A stretch of 57,455 bases of DNA from Ignavibacteriota bacterium (GTDB lineage Bacteria; Bacteroidota; Ignavibacteria; Tepidaquicellales; Tepidaquicellaceae). Positions within the stretch are counted from its first letter, which is position 1. Each line of letters begins with the position of its first letter. The position numbers and the translations under genes are program-made. Of this stretch, positions 16,551-25,040 are shown piece by piece. Below the pieces are notes generated by a model. That model had not been told where the DNA came from, ran no database searches, and saw only the letters and a program-made list of their open reading frames with translations. The stretch covers positions 1 to 57,455 of the forward strand of contig JAGQWH010000006.1 of assembly GCA_020437545.1 (NCBI GenBank). Reading direction: 5' to 3'.

Positions 16551-17220
16551 CAAAGACAAAGAGAAAAGATCAGCAGCCGAAAAAGCTACTGAGTTCGTAC
16601 AGGACGGAATGACTATCGGGCTTGGTTCGGGTTCGACGGTATTTTTTGCTATTAAAAAATTAGGCGAACTTGTAAAGGCAGGTCTGGACATCAAATGTGT
16701 TTCCACTTCCTCATCCACTACTAAAATTGCACTTGAATCCGGAATTGAGATTGTATCATTGGATGCTGTGAACGAAATTGATCTTACCATAGATGGCGCT
16801 GATGAAGTTGACAGAGAATTCAACGGTATCAAAGGCGGCGGCGGAGCGTTGTTGTTTGAAAAAATAGTAGCGCTTTATTCAATGAAGAATATATGGATAG
16901 TTGATTCAGAGAAACTTGTTGATCAGCTTGGAAAATATCCTCTTCCTGTTGAAGTGATTCCATTCGGGCATAAGAGAGTATTTGAGATAATGACTGAGTC
17001 TGGTCTGAAACCTGTAATAAGAATAAAAGAAAACAAGATTTTTTATACTGACAGCGGAAATTTAATATTCGATCTTCATCTGGAAAAAATAGAAGAAGCC
17101 CGTGAGCTGGACAATAAATTAAAATTGATCAACGGCGTGGTCGAGACAGGATTATTTCTTAACATACCGGACATAATTATCGTAGGCAGGGGAAGCGAAA
17201 CTGAAACAATTATAAAATAA
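16519..17220 (+). CDS. rpiA: Ribose-5-phosphate isomerase A, with no canonical start codon
   Basis: RpiA interconverts ribose-5-phosphate and ribulose-5-phosphate. Motifs visible are Gly-Leu-Gly-Ser-Gly-Ser-Thr (near residue 36), Asp-Gly-Ala-Asp-Glu-Val-Asp, and Lys-Gly-Gly-Gly-Gly-Ala-Leu with the catalytic Glu after it. The family needs about 25 residues before Gly-Ser-Gly-Ser-Thr. The frame supplies them (Lys-Asp-Lys-Glu-Lys-Arg-Ser-Ala-Ala-Glu-Lys-Ala), but there is no ATG, GTG or TTG before them back to the stop at 16513. Only ATT (16519) and ATC (16528, 16537) are available, all inside the octamer array. The first ATG, 16609, lies within the conserved core and would remove the first helix. 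The start chosen here is the ATT; this is uncertain. Confidence 0.85.
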   Translation: MNTINTINQSTKDKEKRSAAEKATEFVQDGMTIGLGSGSTVFFAIKKLGELVKAGLDIKCVSTSSSTTKIALESGIEIVSLDAVNEIDLTIDGADEVDREFNGIKGGGGALLFEKIVALYSMKNIWIVDSEKLVDQLGKYPLPVEVIPFGHKRVFEIMTESGLKPVIRIKENKIFYTDSGNLIFDLHLEKIEEARELDNKLKLINGVVETGLFLNIPDIIIVGRGSETETIIK

Positions 17221-17247
17221 TTTTACAAATCTAAATATTTTAATTTT

Positions 17248-18324
17248 ATGAAAATGAGAAAAGAAAGTTTTGAGTTTATGGAAAAGTATGTGAACAACGC
17301 TTCTCCGACAGGTTATGAAACATCCGGTCAGAAGATCTGGCTGGAATATATCAGACCTTATATTGACACTTATATCTCCGATACTTACGGAAACATGGTG
17401 GGAGTTATCAATCCCGATGCAGAATACAAGGTAGTCATCGAAGCGCATGCCGATGAGATCTCATGGTACGTAAATTATATTACCGATGAAGGATATATTT
17501 ATGTTGTAAGAAACGGCGGCTCGGATCACCAGATAGCACCATCCAAGCGCGTTAACATTCACACCAGTAAAGGTCACGTAAAAGCAGTATTTGGCTGGCC
17601 GGCTATTCATGTCAGAGAAAAAAAGGATGAACATCAGCCTTCAATTGAAAATATCATACTTGACTGCGGATGCAGCAATAAGAAGGAAGTGGAAGCTCTC
17701 GGAATATTTGTCGGTTGCGTAGTTACTTACTGCGATGATCTGATGGTGCTGAATGACCGGTATTATGTAGGAAGAGCACTTGACAACAGGATGGGAGGAT
17801 TCATGATTGCTGAAGTCGCAAGGATGCTGAAGGAAAAAAAGAATAAACTCAATTACGGTTTGTATATCGTCAATGCAGTTCAGGAAGAGACCGGACTAAG
17901 AGGCGCTGAGATGATCTCGCGAAGGATCAAACCGAATGTTGCCATCATAACAGACGTTACACACGATACTCAGTCTCCTTTATATAAAAAAGAAAAGCTC
18001 GGTGATGTTGCATGCGGGAGGGGACCTGCTGTGACAGTCGGACCGGAAATTCAGAAAGAGCTTTTCAAAATGATACTCGATGTTGCAAAGAAAACTAAAA
18101 TTCCTATTCAGAGAGAATCTTCATCAAGCCACTCAGGAACAGATACAGTTGCATTTGCTTTTTCCGGCGAGGGAGTTGCATCTGCGCTTATCTCACTTCC
18201 GCTAAAGTATATGCATACAACTGTTGAAGCTGTACATAAGGATGATGTGGATCAGGTGATTAAGCTGATCTATGAGTTTCTGATTCAGCTCAAGGCGGGG
18301 CATGATTTCAGAGCTATTAAATAG
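17248..18324 (+). CDS. M42-family metallo-aminopeptidase
   Basis: The 358-residue cytosolic enzyme shows the M42 pattern: Glu-Ala-His-Ala-Asp-Glu-Ile near residue 69, Arg-Ala-Leu-Asp-Asn-Arg-Met-Gly-Gly near 176, Gln-Glu-Glu-Thr-Gly-Leu-Arg-Gly near 213 (general base and ligand), Thr-Asp-Val-Thr-His-Asp near 236, and Tyr-Met-His-Thr-Thr-Val-Glu near 328. M42 enzymes form dodecameric tetrahedral aminopeptidases that trim peptides. It follows rpiA by 27 nt and may be cotranscribed. The stop is followed at once by a heptamer array. Confidence 0.9.
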   Translation: MKMRKESFEFMEKYVNNASPTGYETSGQKIWLEYIRPYIDTYISDTYGNMVGVINPDAEYKVVIEAHADEISWYVNYITDEGYIYVVRNGGSDHQIAPSKRVNIHTSKGHVKAVFGWPAIHVREKKDEHQPSIENIILDCGCSNKKEVEALGIFVGCVVTYCDDLMVLNDRYYVGRALDNRMGGFMIAEVARMLKEKKNKLNYGLYIVNAVQEETGLRGAEMISRRIKPNVAIITDVTHDTQSPLYKKEKLGDVACGRGPAVTVGPEIQKELFKMILDVAKKTKIPIQRESSSSHSGTDTVAFAFSGEGVASALISLPLKYMHTTVEAVHKDDVDQVIKLIYEFLIQLKAGHDFRAIK

Positions 18325-18425
18325 TAGTGGGTATTGAGTATTGAGTATTGTGTATTGAGTATTAAGTATTAAGTATTAGGTAGAAATTAACTATTGACTA
18401 CTAACTATTAACTATTAACTATTAA
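18325..18425. repeat. Two adjoining heptamer arrays
   Basis: First AGTATTG/AGTATTA units (to about 18382), then TAACTAT units (about 18388-18427). The arrays fill the whole gap between the M42 peptidase stop and the SDR gene. Confidence 0.85.
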
Positions 18426-18435
18426 CTATATAAAA

Positions 18436-19149
18436 ATGATTATTAAAGATTCAAAAATTCTTATCACCGGAGGATCTTCGGGGATTGGAAAAGCGACTGC
18501 AAAATTACTTGCAGACAGCGGTGCAAAAGTAGCAATCACCGGCAGGGATAAAGACAAGCTTGAAAAAGTAGCAAAAGAGATCAATGTTCTTGCGATACAT
18601 TCGGATGTTGCTAAAGAAGAAGATATCGAAAAGACATACAAAGTTTTTCTTGAAAATTTCGGAACGCTTGATTGTCTTATCAATAATGCGGGAATTGGAG
18701 AATTTCCTACTGTAGATGAGATCACACTTGAGGCGTTTATGAAAGTCTATTCCGTAAATGTTTTCGGCGCTGCTTTAATGGCAAAACATGCTGCCAAAAT
18801 TTTTAAAGAACAGAAGACCGGAGGAAATATTATCAACGTTGCATCCACTGCAGCTCTGAAAGGTTTTGCAAGAGGTTCAGTTTATTCATCCTCAAAGTTC
18901 GCATTAAGAAGCATGACTGAGTGCTGGCAGGCTGAGCTGAGACCCTTCGATATCCGTGTAATGCAGGTCAATCCAAGCGAGGTCACTACAGCATTTGCGA
19001 ATAAGGAAAGAAAAGAACGCGATGAAGTGGATAACAAACTCACAAGTATCGAGATAGCTCATGCAATGAAGGCGATGCTTGAGATGGATGACCGGGGAAT
19101 GATACCGGAGCTGACAGTCTGGGCGAGGAATCCTTGGGAGAAGAAGTAG
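18436..19149 (+). CDS. Short-chain dehydrogenase/reductase
   Basis: A 237-residue classical SDR. The cofactor loop Thr-Gly-Gly-Ser-Ser-Gly-Ile-Gly lies near residue 11, Asn-Asn-Ala-Gly near 83, the catalytic Ser in Ala-Ser-Thr-Ala-Ala, and Tyr-Ser-Ser-Ser-Lys near 151. Thr-Gly-Arg-Asp after the second strand favours NADP(H). The substrate cannot be told; sequence resembles 3-ketoacyl-reductase-like oxidoreductases. Both flanks are independent of known pathways. Confidence 0.85.
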   Translation: MIIKDSKILITGGSSGIGKATAKLLADSGAKVAITGRDKDKLEKVAKEINVLAIHSDVAKEEDIEKTYKVFLENFGTLDCLINNAGIGEFPTVDEITLEAFMKVYSVNVFGAALMAKHAAKIFKEQKTGGNIINVASTAALKGFARGSVYSSSKFALRSMTECWQAELRPFDIRVMQVNPSEVTTAFANKERKERDEVDNKLTSIEIAHAMKAMLEMDDRGMIPELTVWARNPWEKK

Positions 19150-19252
19150 GGATTATATCTGCTGTTAATTTGAAGATGGATAAAAGTTATTTTAAATTCA
19201 TATTTTAAATTATGAATTAATTTTTTAGATTGAGAAGGTAAATATATAAAAA

Positions 19253-19495
19253 ATGGAAAATATAGTATTAAAGAAAAATTTACATTCTTTGATTGATAAA
19301 ATTGAAGATAATAATTTGTTAGAGCAACTCAATAAATTATTTATTGATGCTTTAACTAACAGGCAAATTAGCTGGTTATCTTTGAGTGATGAAGAAAGAG
19401 CATCTATTGAAAGAGGTTTAAATCAACTTGAAAACGGAGAAGGTATTGATTTTGAGGAAGTGGATAAAAGATTTGATGAATGGTTAAAAGAATAA
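19253..19495 (+). CDS. Antitoxin of a RelE/ParE-type module
   Basis: The 80-residue acidic helical protein contains Trp-Leu-Ser-Leu-Ser-Asp-Glu-Glu-Arg-Ala-Ser-Ile-Glu-Arg-Gly, a motif of small antitoxins paired with RelE/ParE toxins, and ends Phe-Asp-Glu-Trp-Leu-Lys-Glu. The toxin frame starts at 19480, overlapping its last codons. The gene itself is intact. Confidence 0.75.
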   Translation: MENIVLKKNLHSLIDKIEDNNLLEQLNKLFIDALTNRQISWLSLSDEERASIERGLNQLENGEGIDFEEVDKRFDEWLKE

Positions 19496-19779
19496 TATAT
19501 TCGCCAGAGGCAATTCAGAATACAAAACAGATAGTATTATATCTTAAAAATAATTGGTCTCTTATTGTTGCAAATAAGTTCATAAATATCTTAAGGGAAA
19601 AAATCAAATTCATTAAGAGATTTCCGAATTCCTGTTATTAAATAGATGAACAAAGGGTAATAAGGAGATGTGTGTTAACAAAACAAATTACTTTGTATTA
19701 TAAAATTGAAAAGACTGAAATTAGGATACTATCTTTGTTTGATTCCAGACAACATCCCGACAAACTTAAATTTTATTAA
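19480..19779 (+). pseudogene. RelE/ParE-type toxin interrupted by an in-frame TAA
   Basis: The frame starts at an ATG overlapping the antitoxin end and runs 100 codons with one internal stop at 19639-19641. Before it: Ile-Ile-Tyr-Ser-Pro-Glu-Ala-Ile, then Phe-Pro-Asn-Ser-Cys-Tyr. After it: Arg-Val-Ile-Arg-Arg-Cys-Val-Leu-Thr-Lys-Gln, then Leu-Tyr-Tyr-Lys-Ile and [11 protein letters not shown]. This is the full ParE/RelE toxin pattern on both sides. The stop removes the catalytic half, so the toxin is probably dead. Its end overlaps the convergent ACMSD gene by 14 nt. Confidence 0.8.
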
Positions 19780-20782
19780 TTATTCTTTTTTCTAAACCCA
19801 AAAACTCCACAGCATTCTTCCACAACAATCTCTCTTTTGATTGAATACTCAAAGAACTCATAGACTCAATCAGCTTCCCCGGATGATGCTCTCCAAGCGG
19901 GAAGGGATAATCAGAACCGAGAATGATCTTCTCATCTCCTGCAAGATCAACTAAATATTTCAAAGCCATTTCGTCATGAACGAGTGAATCAAAATAAAAT
20001 TTACCGAGATAATCTCTGGGATTAACTTTATTATCGACTGCAACAAGATCAGGTCTGACATTGAATCCGTGTTCAATCCTGCCTATCGTGAACGGGAAAG
20101 ATCCGCCGCCGTGTGAGAAACAGACCTTAAGCTTTTTGAACTTTTCAAACACACCGCCGAAGATCATCGAGCAGATCGCCAATGAAGTTTCAGCAGGCAT
20201 ACCTACAAGCCACGGAAGCCAGTATTTCGGCATCTTCTCTTTGCCCATCATATCCCAGGGATGAACGAATATTGCTGCGCCGAGTTCTTCAGCGGCCTCA
20301 TAAATTGGAAATAATTTTTCGTTATCGAGATTCCATTCATTGATATGTGAGCCGATCTCAATTCCGGAGAGCTTAAGATCTTTCATACATCTTTCCATTT
20401 CTTTAACTGCAAGATCAGGAGATTGCATCGGCAAAGTACCCAGTCCGAGGAATCTGCCGGGATAATCATTGATGACTGATGCTATATGGTCGTTAAGATA
20501 TTTTGAAAGGTCGAGAGTGTCTTCCGGTTTTGCCCAGTAGCTGAACATCACCGGCACGGTTGACAAGACCTGTATATCTACATTCGCATGATCACAGTCT
20601 TTTACACGGACACCTCCGTCCCAGCAGTTGTCCTGTATCTCACGGAAAAACTTTCCGTCGACCATCATCTTTGCGCAGCATGGTTTGTGATGTTCGAGAT
20701 TTACAAATCCGCCATAGCCGTACTTTTCCTTAAGGTTTGGCCATTCTTTCGGGAGAATGTGGGTGTGAATGTCTATTTTCAT
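19766..20782 (-). CDS. 2-amino-3-carboxymuconate-6-semialdehyde decarboxylase (ACMSD), amidohydrolase superfamily
   Basis: The 338-residue protein starts Lys-Ile-Asp-Ile-His-Thr-His-Ile (HxH zinc ligands) and has Phe-Val-His-Pro-Trp-Asp near residue 176, Phe-Ser-His-Gly-Gly-Gly near 223 and [11 protein letters not shown] near 289. Length and the insertion Glu-Ile-Gln-Asp-Asn-Cys-Trp fit ACMSD rather than other amidohydrolases. ACMSD decarboxylates the product of 3-hydroxyanthranilate dioxygenase, whose gene is upstream on the same strand at 21269. The pair diverts tryptophan catabolism away from quinolinate. The S23-type gene lies between them. Confidence 0.87.
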   Translation of the reverse strand: MKIDIHTHILPKEWPNLKEKYGYGGFVNLEHHKPCCAKMMVDGKFFREIQDNCWDGGVRVKDCDHANVDIQVLSTVPVMFSYWAKPEDTLDLSKYLNDHIASVINDYPGRFLGLGTLPMQSPDLAVKEMERCMKDLKLSGIEIGSHINEWNLDNEKLFPIYEAAEELGAAIFVHPWDMMGKEKMPKYWLPWLVGMPAETSLAICSMIFGGVFEKFKKLKVCFSHGGGSFPFTIGRIEHGFNVRPDLVAVDNKVNPRDYLGKFYFDSLVHDEMALKYLVDLAGDEKIILGSDYPFPLGEHHPGKLIESMSSLSIQSKERLLWKNAVEFLGLEKRIINKI

Positions 20783-20816
20783 TTTCTATAATTAGGAAGT
20801 TATCTGATTAATCTAA

Positions 20817-20848
20817 AGAGTTACAAGTTACGAGCTACGAGTTACGTA
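20817..20848. repeat. Left inverted repeat flanking the S23 gene
   Basis: AGTTACAAGTTACGAG and further ATTACG-type units. It is the approximate inverted complement of 21236-21270 (GTAACTTG, ACTCGTAAC units). Confidence 0.7.
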
Positions 20849-21197
20849 TTTGTTCTTTTACTGTAATTTGAATCTTCGAAAGGATCTTTAATAATTCATA
20901 TGAATCCTTAACAATTGAATCATACATTTCTTTATCTATAAAGCCGGTGTCATTTAAAAGTCTTATCCAGTAATTAGTCTCTCTAGCTTCCTTATAAGCA
21001 ATAGAAATTTTGTTTAGAAAATCTTTTTTAGATTGCCCCCCTAAAGCCTCTTCTACGTTTGCTCCGATAGAAGTACCGCTTCTGAGAATCTGCTTTGACA
21101 ATTGAAATTCTTTTTTTTCATTTCTAAGATATAAATACAATTTTACAATCCTTATTGCAAATTTGTAGCTCTTATTCTTAATGATACTCTCAGTCAT
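20835..21197 (-). CDS. Four-helix-bundle protein of the 23S rRNA intervening-sequence (S23) family
   Basis: The start is set at the ATG at 21197 because AAGGAAG sits just before it; the track's longer start at 21218 has no such site. The product is 120 residues: Lys-Phe-Ala-Ile-Arg-Ile-Val-Lys-Leu-Tyr, Gln-Ile-Leu-Arg-Ser-Gly-Thr-Ser-Ile-Gly-Ala-Asn-Val-Glu-Glu, Lys-Asp-Phe-Leu-Asn-Lys-Ile-Ser-Ile-Ala-Tyr-Lys-Glu-Ala-Arg-Glu-Thr and Trp-Ile-Arg-Leu-Leu. This is the S23/four-helix-bundle signature. The family is found inside 23S rRNA intervening sequences and elsewhere as single genes; molecular function is not settled. It interrupts the kynurenine gene pair and is flanked by inverted repeats. 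Confidence 0.88.
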   Translation of the reverse strand: MTESIIKNKSYKFAIRIVKLYLYLRNEKKEFQLSKQILRSGTSIGANVEEALGGQSKKDFLNKISIAYKEARETNYWIRLLNDTGFIDKEMYDSIVKDSYELLKILSKIQITVKEQIRNS

Positions 21198-21235
21198 AAT
21201 TCTTCCTTTCTTAATCAATAGTTGATCCTTAAATT

Positions 21236-21271
21236 TTCAATTCGTAACTTGAAACTCGTAACTTGTAATTA
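21236..21271. repeat. Right inverted repeat flanking the S23 gene
   Basis: GTAACTTGAAACTCGTAAC followed by TTGTAATTA. It supplies the TAA stop codon of the dioxygenase gene (21269-21271, minus strand) and mirrors the repeat at 20817-20848. Confidence 0.7.
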
Positions 21272-21778
21272 TTTAGCCGGCGGCTCCATAACCGTCCCGC
21301 ACTTCTTACAGGTTCTCTTATCAAGATCGCTCCAGTATTTTTCAAAGATCGGCGGGAGTTGTGAGCCAATGTCTGTAAGTTTTACAAATTCTTCGTGAAG
21401 CTTCTCTCCGCAGTTTTCACAATACCACTGGAAACTGTCATATTCTTTTTCTTCCCTTTTTCTTTCAATTACCAAGCCGACAGTGTCTGCAGGTCTTTGC
21501 GGAGAATGCGGAATGTTCGGCGGAAGATAGAATATTTCTCCTTCTTTGATATGAATGTCCCGCGGTTTACCGTCTTCGATTATCTTAACGGTGATATCAC
21601 CTTCGATCTGATAGAAAAACTCAGCGCCATCTTCATAATGATAATCCTTACGGGTATTTGGTCCGCCTACAACCATTACTATAAGATCCCCGTTAACAAT
21701 GCACTTATTGCCTACAGGCGGCTTCAATAAATGACGGTTTTCCTCTATCCATTCTTTAAAATTAAATGACTGTAACAT
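21269..21778 (-). CDS. 3-hydroxyanthranilate 3,4-dioxygenase
   Basis: The 169-residue cupin enzyme has Gly-Gly-Pro-Asn-x-Arg-x-Asp-Tyr-His-Tyr-Glu, the Fe(II) ligands His and Glu of this family, then Glu-Phe-Phe-Tyr-Gln-Ile-Glu-Gly-Asp and Leu-Pro-Pro-Asn-Ile-Pro-His-Ser-Pro-Gln-Arg-Pro with the third ligand. Two C-terminal Cys-x-x-Cys pairs (Cys-Glu-Asn-Cys, Cys-Lys-Lys-Cys) form the rubredoxin-like site of bacterial HAO. A strong AGGGGG site precedes the ATG. It opens the ring of 3-hydroxyanthranilate; its product is the substrate of ACMSD at 19766. Confidence 0.92.
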   Translation of the reverse strand: MLQSFNFKEWIEENRHLLKPPVGNKCIVNGDLIVMVVGGPNTRKDYHYEDGAEFFYQIEGDITVKIIEDGKPRDIHIKEGEIFYLPPNIPHSPQRPADTVGLVIERKREEKEYDSFQWYCENCGEKLHEEFVKLTDIGSQLPPIFEKYWSDLDKRTCKKCGTVMEPPAK

Positions 21779-21785
21779 TTTTTTA

Positions 21786-21857
21786 TCCCCCTGATTTTGA
21801 TTTTTGATTTTTGATTCGCCGTGGCGAATTGATTTAAACTTACTATTGTTAGCTCTT
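21786..21857. other. Spacer with repeated ATTTTTG units and a GC-rich palindrome
   Basis: Upstream of the dioxygenase start. Three GATTTTTGA-type units are followed by ATTCGCCGTGGCGAAT (21814-21829), one of the dispersed GC-rich palindromes of this window. Confidence 0.6.
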
Positions 21858-21962
21858 ATTTAAAAGTTAAAAGTTAAAAGTTAAAAGTTAAAAGTTAAAA
21901 GTTAAAAGTTAAAAGTTGAAAGTTAAAAGTTGAAAGTTAAAAGTTGAAAGTTAAAAGTTGAT
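21858..21962. repeat. Heptamer array (AAAGTTA/AAAGTTG)
   Basis: About 14 units of AAAGTTA with some AAAGTTG, on the 5' side of the dioxygenase gene. It is the complement of the AACTTTT arrays at 46300, 51166 and 53798. Confidence 0.9.
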
Positions 21963-21971
21963 CTATTTTCC

Positions 21972-22077
21972 AAATCACTCTACTCACTCAATACACTCAA
22001 TACACTCTATACACTCTACACACTCCACACACTCCACACTCTACACACTCCACACACTCCACACACTCCACAACTCT
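21972..22077. repeat. Nonamer array (CACTCTACA and variants) ending in the guaB stop codon
   Basis: About 11 units of CACTCAATA, CACTCTACA and CACTCCACA. The complement of this unit, GTGTAGAGT, is the unit of the array at 16176. The final CTA is the guaB TAG stop. Confidence 0.9.
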
Positions 22078-23542
22078 ACTTCAGTCCGTAATTCGGCGCT
22101 TCCTTAGTTATCTTCACATCATGCGGATGAGATTCCTTAAGTCCGGCATTTGTGATCTGTACAAATTTAGTTTTTTCTTTCATCTCCTTAATATTTTTTG
22201 CCCCGCAATATCCCATTGATGCTCTGAGTCCGCCGAGGATCTGATAGATCGTTTCGCCTACATTACCTTTGTATGCAACTATACCTTCTATACCTTCAGG
22301 AACAAGTTTATTCAGATCATCTTCAGCATCCTGAAAATATCTGTCGCTGCTTCCTTTCTTCATCGCATCAATAGAACCCATACCCCTGTATACTTTATAA
22401 CTTCTTCCTTCATACAACACTTTTTCACCCGGTGCCTCCTCAGTTCCTGCAAACATTCCTCCGAGCATTACTGAATCCGCTCCGCCTGCAATTGCTTTCG
22501 GAACATCTCCTGTCTGTTTTATACCGCCGTCTGAAATCACCGGAATTTTAAATTTAGCCGCAGCTTTTGCGCATTCTAAAACTGCTGTCATCTGTGGTAC
22601 TCCTACTCCGGCAATAACTCTTGTAGTGCAGATCGATCCTGCGCCAATTCCGACTTTTATGCAATCAGCTCCTGCTTTTATCAGATCAACAGTTGCTTCG
22701 GCTGTTGCGACATTACCGGCTATCAGTTCAACTTTAAAACTATTCTTCACTCTTTTCACCATATCAATTACACCTTTTGAATGCCCGTGCGCTGTATCCA
22801 CTACTATAACATCTGCTCCTGCTTTCACAAGTTCACTGACTCTGTCCATTGTATCTGCTGTTATACTAACCGCAGCTCCTACTCTGAGTCTTCCGAATTT
22901 ATCCTTACAAGCATTAGGAAATTTCTTTCTCTTTTGAATATCCTTAAATGTTATCAGTCCTTTTAAGACACCTTTCTTATCAACTACCGGGAGTTTCTCA
23001 ATTTTATATTTCTGAAGAATAACTTCGGCTTTTTCTAGATCTGTTCCGACAGGCGCAGTTACAAGATTTTCTTTTGTCATGATTTCTGACACAAGTAATG
23101 TTTCATCAGGTTCAAATCTCATGTCACGATTGGTCAGGATCCCTATCAATTCATTGTTCTTATTAATGATAGGAATACCCGATATTTTAAACTCAGTCAT
23201 AAGTTTCATCGCATCACCAATGGTTCCGTCAGAAGTAAGTGTGATCGGATCAAAGATCATACCACTCTCGCTTCTCTTTACCTTATCTACTTCAGCAGCC
23301 TGTCTTTGAATCGACATGTTCTTATGAATGATCCCGATACCGCCTTCTCTTGCAACGGCGATGGCCATTTCACTTTCGGTCACGGTATCCATCGCTGATG
23401 AAATTATGGGAATATTCAGTTCGATATTTTTTGTAAGAAGTGTTTTTAAATTAACATCTCTCGGCAGAACATTTGATTTTCCGGGTATAAGAAGTATATC
23501 ATCAAAAGTGATAGCCGAACCTATAATTTTTTCTGATCTCAT
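22076..23542 (-). CDS. guaB: IMP dehydrogenase
   Basis: The 488-residue protein opens with [10 protein letters not shown] and carries a two-CBS Bateman insert (about residues 95-200). The catalytic loop is [11 protein letters not shown] near residue 300, with the Arg-Tyr flap (Lys-Gly-Ser-Ser-Asp-Arg-Tyr-Phe) near residue 405. It oxidises IMP to XMP with NAD in guanine-nucleotide synthesis. It is transcribed after the M23 peptidase and lipoprotein genes on the same strand, and its stop codon is the end of a nonamer array. Confidence 0.97.
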   Translation of the reverse strand: MRSEKIIGSAITFDDILLIPGKSNVLPRDVNLKTLLTKNIELNIPIISSAMDTVTESEMAIAVAREGGIGIIHKNMSIQRQAAEVDKVKRSESGMIFDPITLTSDGTIGDAMKLMTEFKISGIPIINKNNELIGILTNRDMRFEPDETLLVSEIMTKENLVTAPVGTDLEKAEVILQKYKIEKLPVVDKKGVLKGLITFKDIQKRKKFPNACKDKFGRLRVGAAVSITADTMDRVSELVKAGADVIVVDTAHGHSKGVIDMVKRVKNSFKVELIAGNVATAEATVDLIKAGADCIKVGIGAGSICTTRVIAGVGVPQMTAVLECAKAAAKFKIPVISDGGIKQTGDVPKAIAGGADSVMLGGMFAGTEEAPGEKVLYEGRSYKVYRGMGSIDAMKKGSSDRYFQDAEDDLNKLVPEGIEGIVAYKGNVGETIYQILGGLRASMGYCGAKNIKEMKEKTKFVQITNAGLKESHPHDVKITKEAPNYGLK

Positions 23543-23570
23543 ATATAAAATTTTTTAATCTGATTTTTAA

Positions 23571-24461
23571 TTAATCCGTCAGTCTGGCATTTAACAGATC
23601 ACCATAAATATCCTCAGGGATAAGATCTCCGTCTACTGATCTTACATACATAATATGCAGATGAGTCGGGGATCTGCTCGGATAAGCGTTTGCTCCTGTT
23701 CTGCCCATTATTCCAAGCTCAGTGCCGGGTTTAACAAAATCACCGACATTCACATAGACTTCCTTCAAGTGTGCATAATAAAACAATCCGTTTGTATAAT
23801 TGTCATAAACATAAACTATATTTCCGCCTTTGATATCCATCCTGTCAGTTGTCCAGTCTTTCCTTGTTTCGACAACAATACCTCCGCTCATCGAAAGGAT
23901 CTCAACCGGTTCATTTGTTGCATCGTCAAGACAATCCTGATCCCTGTCATTTATAAATATATCATGAGCCGGATGTCCGTATGAGGACTGTACGAAAAAG
24001 TCAAAATTTCCCGGAACATATCCGCTTCCGTTTCTTCCTCCAATTGCAGCCGGTGTATAACCTTTAACCGGAAATACCCATTCATCGACTGAATATTTCT
24101 TTATCTTATTTCTTTGAATATTAGCTTCTAAAAATTCCCATACTTCATTAGTGAATTTATACATTGAATCGATAGCCGCCTGCTTTTCAATTTTGTCGTC
24201 TCTTATTAAAGTTACAATCGGAAACCATCTTAATGCAATATCAGACTTTACCTCAACCGATTCATAAAATTTTTCATCTTCGCCGAGTTTGTTTAACTTC
24301 TGACTGATAAGAACCAGTGACACATTGACCTTCTTCTTCTTAATCTTTACCTTTTTTGTTTTCTTAGGTGTCTTATCATCAGAAAACGCATCCTTATATC
24401 CTGAGATATTCAGGAAGGCTATTAAAATCAGAAATGTTATAAAAGATCTTTTGATAAGAAT
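23571..24461 (-). CDS. Secreted M23-family metallopeptidase, start codon not canonical
   Basis: The C-terminal half has the LytM/M23 motifs: His-Pro-Ala-His-Asp-Ile-Phe (HxxxD-type zinc ligands), Tyr-Tyr-Ala-His-Leu-Lys and His-Leu-His-Ile. The Gly-Arg-Thr-Gly-Ala-Asn segment precedes the last. These enzymes cut peptidoglycan cross-links. The open frame reaches 4488, giving an N-terminal Lys-Arg plus hydrophobic stretch (Ile-Thr-Phe-Leu-Ile-Leu-Ile-Ala-Phe-Leu) that makes a good signal peptide if translation starts at the ATT at 24461, 19 nt after the upstream lipoprotein stop. No ATG, GTG or TTG precedes it; the GTG at 24323 would discard the signal peptide and a Lys-rich linker. Confidence 0.8.
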   Translation of the reverse strand: MLIKRSFITFLILIAFLNISGYKDAFSDDKTPKKTKKVKIKKKKVNVSLVLISQKLNKLGEDEKFYESVEVKSDIALRWFPIVTLIRDDKIEKQAAIDSMYKFTNEVWEFLEANIQRNKIKKYSVDEWVFPVKGYTPAAIGGRNGSGYVPGNFDFFVQSSYGHPAHDIFINDRDQDCLDDATNEPVEILSMSGGIVVETRKDWTTDRMDIKGGNIVYVYDNYTNGLFYYAHLKEVYVNVGDFVKPGTELGIMGRTGANAYPSRSPTHLHIMYVRSVDGDLIPEDIYGDLLNARLTD

Positions 24462-24480
24462 ATATTTATTTAATGTTATT

Positions 24481-24903
24481 TTACTCGATTATTTCTATTT
24501 CATTGGAAGCAATGACAGTTCCATCGGGTTTCAAAGCGCTTACTTTGTATTTACCGGGACTTTTAAAATCCACTTTATCAAAGTAAACATATTCCATGTC
24601 AGGCGATGTATCATACGGATATGTGTCTACTACTTCTTTTGTTTTAAGATTAGTAATGTTAATGTTTACTTTACTGACGCCTATGATTTCATCGGCATCT
24701 CTTAAGTCCACCATAACTGTAAGATAACCCTCTGTGTATTTCATGCTTTTACCTTCGCATTTATCTGTAGAAGGATCATAGCTTTCACAGAAATAAAGCT
24801 TATGAGAATTACCGGATGATGACAGGTTTTTTAATTTTGAGCAACCTATTATCAGTACAGCAAGAACTGCTAACGATAAAATAAATTTTGATCTTTCTCT
24901 CAT
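24481..24903 (-). CDS. Small secreted lipoprotein, function unknown
   Basis: Start placed at the ATG at 24903 because the lipoprotein signal begins there (Met-Arg-Glu-Arg-Ser-Lys, then a hydrophobic stretch ending Leu-Ile-Ile-Gly-Cys). The upstream ATG would add 13 non-signal residues. The mature protein of about 120 residues is an all-beta, probably Ig-like domain with one Cys pair (Phe-Cys-Glu-Ser and Lys-Cys-Glu-Gly). It lies directly upstream of the M23 peptidase on the same strand and is probably co-transcribed with it, which suggests a role at the cell wall. No family is recognised. Confidence 0.7.
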   Translation of the reverse strand: MRERSKFILSLAVLAVLIIGCSKLKNLSSSGNSHKLYFCESYDPSTDKCEGKSMKYTEGYLTVMVDLRDADEIIGVSKVNINITNLKTKEVVDTYPYDTSPDMEYVYFDKVDFKSPGKYKVSALKPDGTVIASNEIEIIE

Positions 24904-25040
24904 ATTAAAATTTTTTGATTTTGGTTTATGCAATTTACCCAATACGATTTATTTTATCTATACTTAAGATTCAGACTGTTTATTTTTTAATACCAAACCA
25001 TTCCTAATTAGACGCACTTTATTTGAAGCATATGTTTTGT

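Noticed and set aside
20061..20264. Plus-strand frames within ACMSD and similar opposite-strand frames elsewhere
   Set aside because: They mirror strongly conserved genes on the other strand and have no family support of their own.
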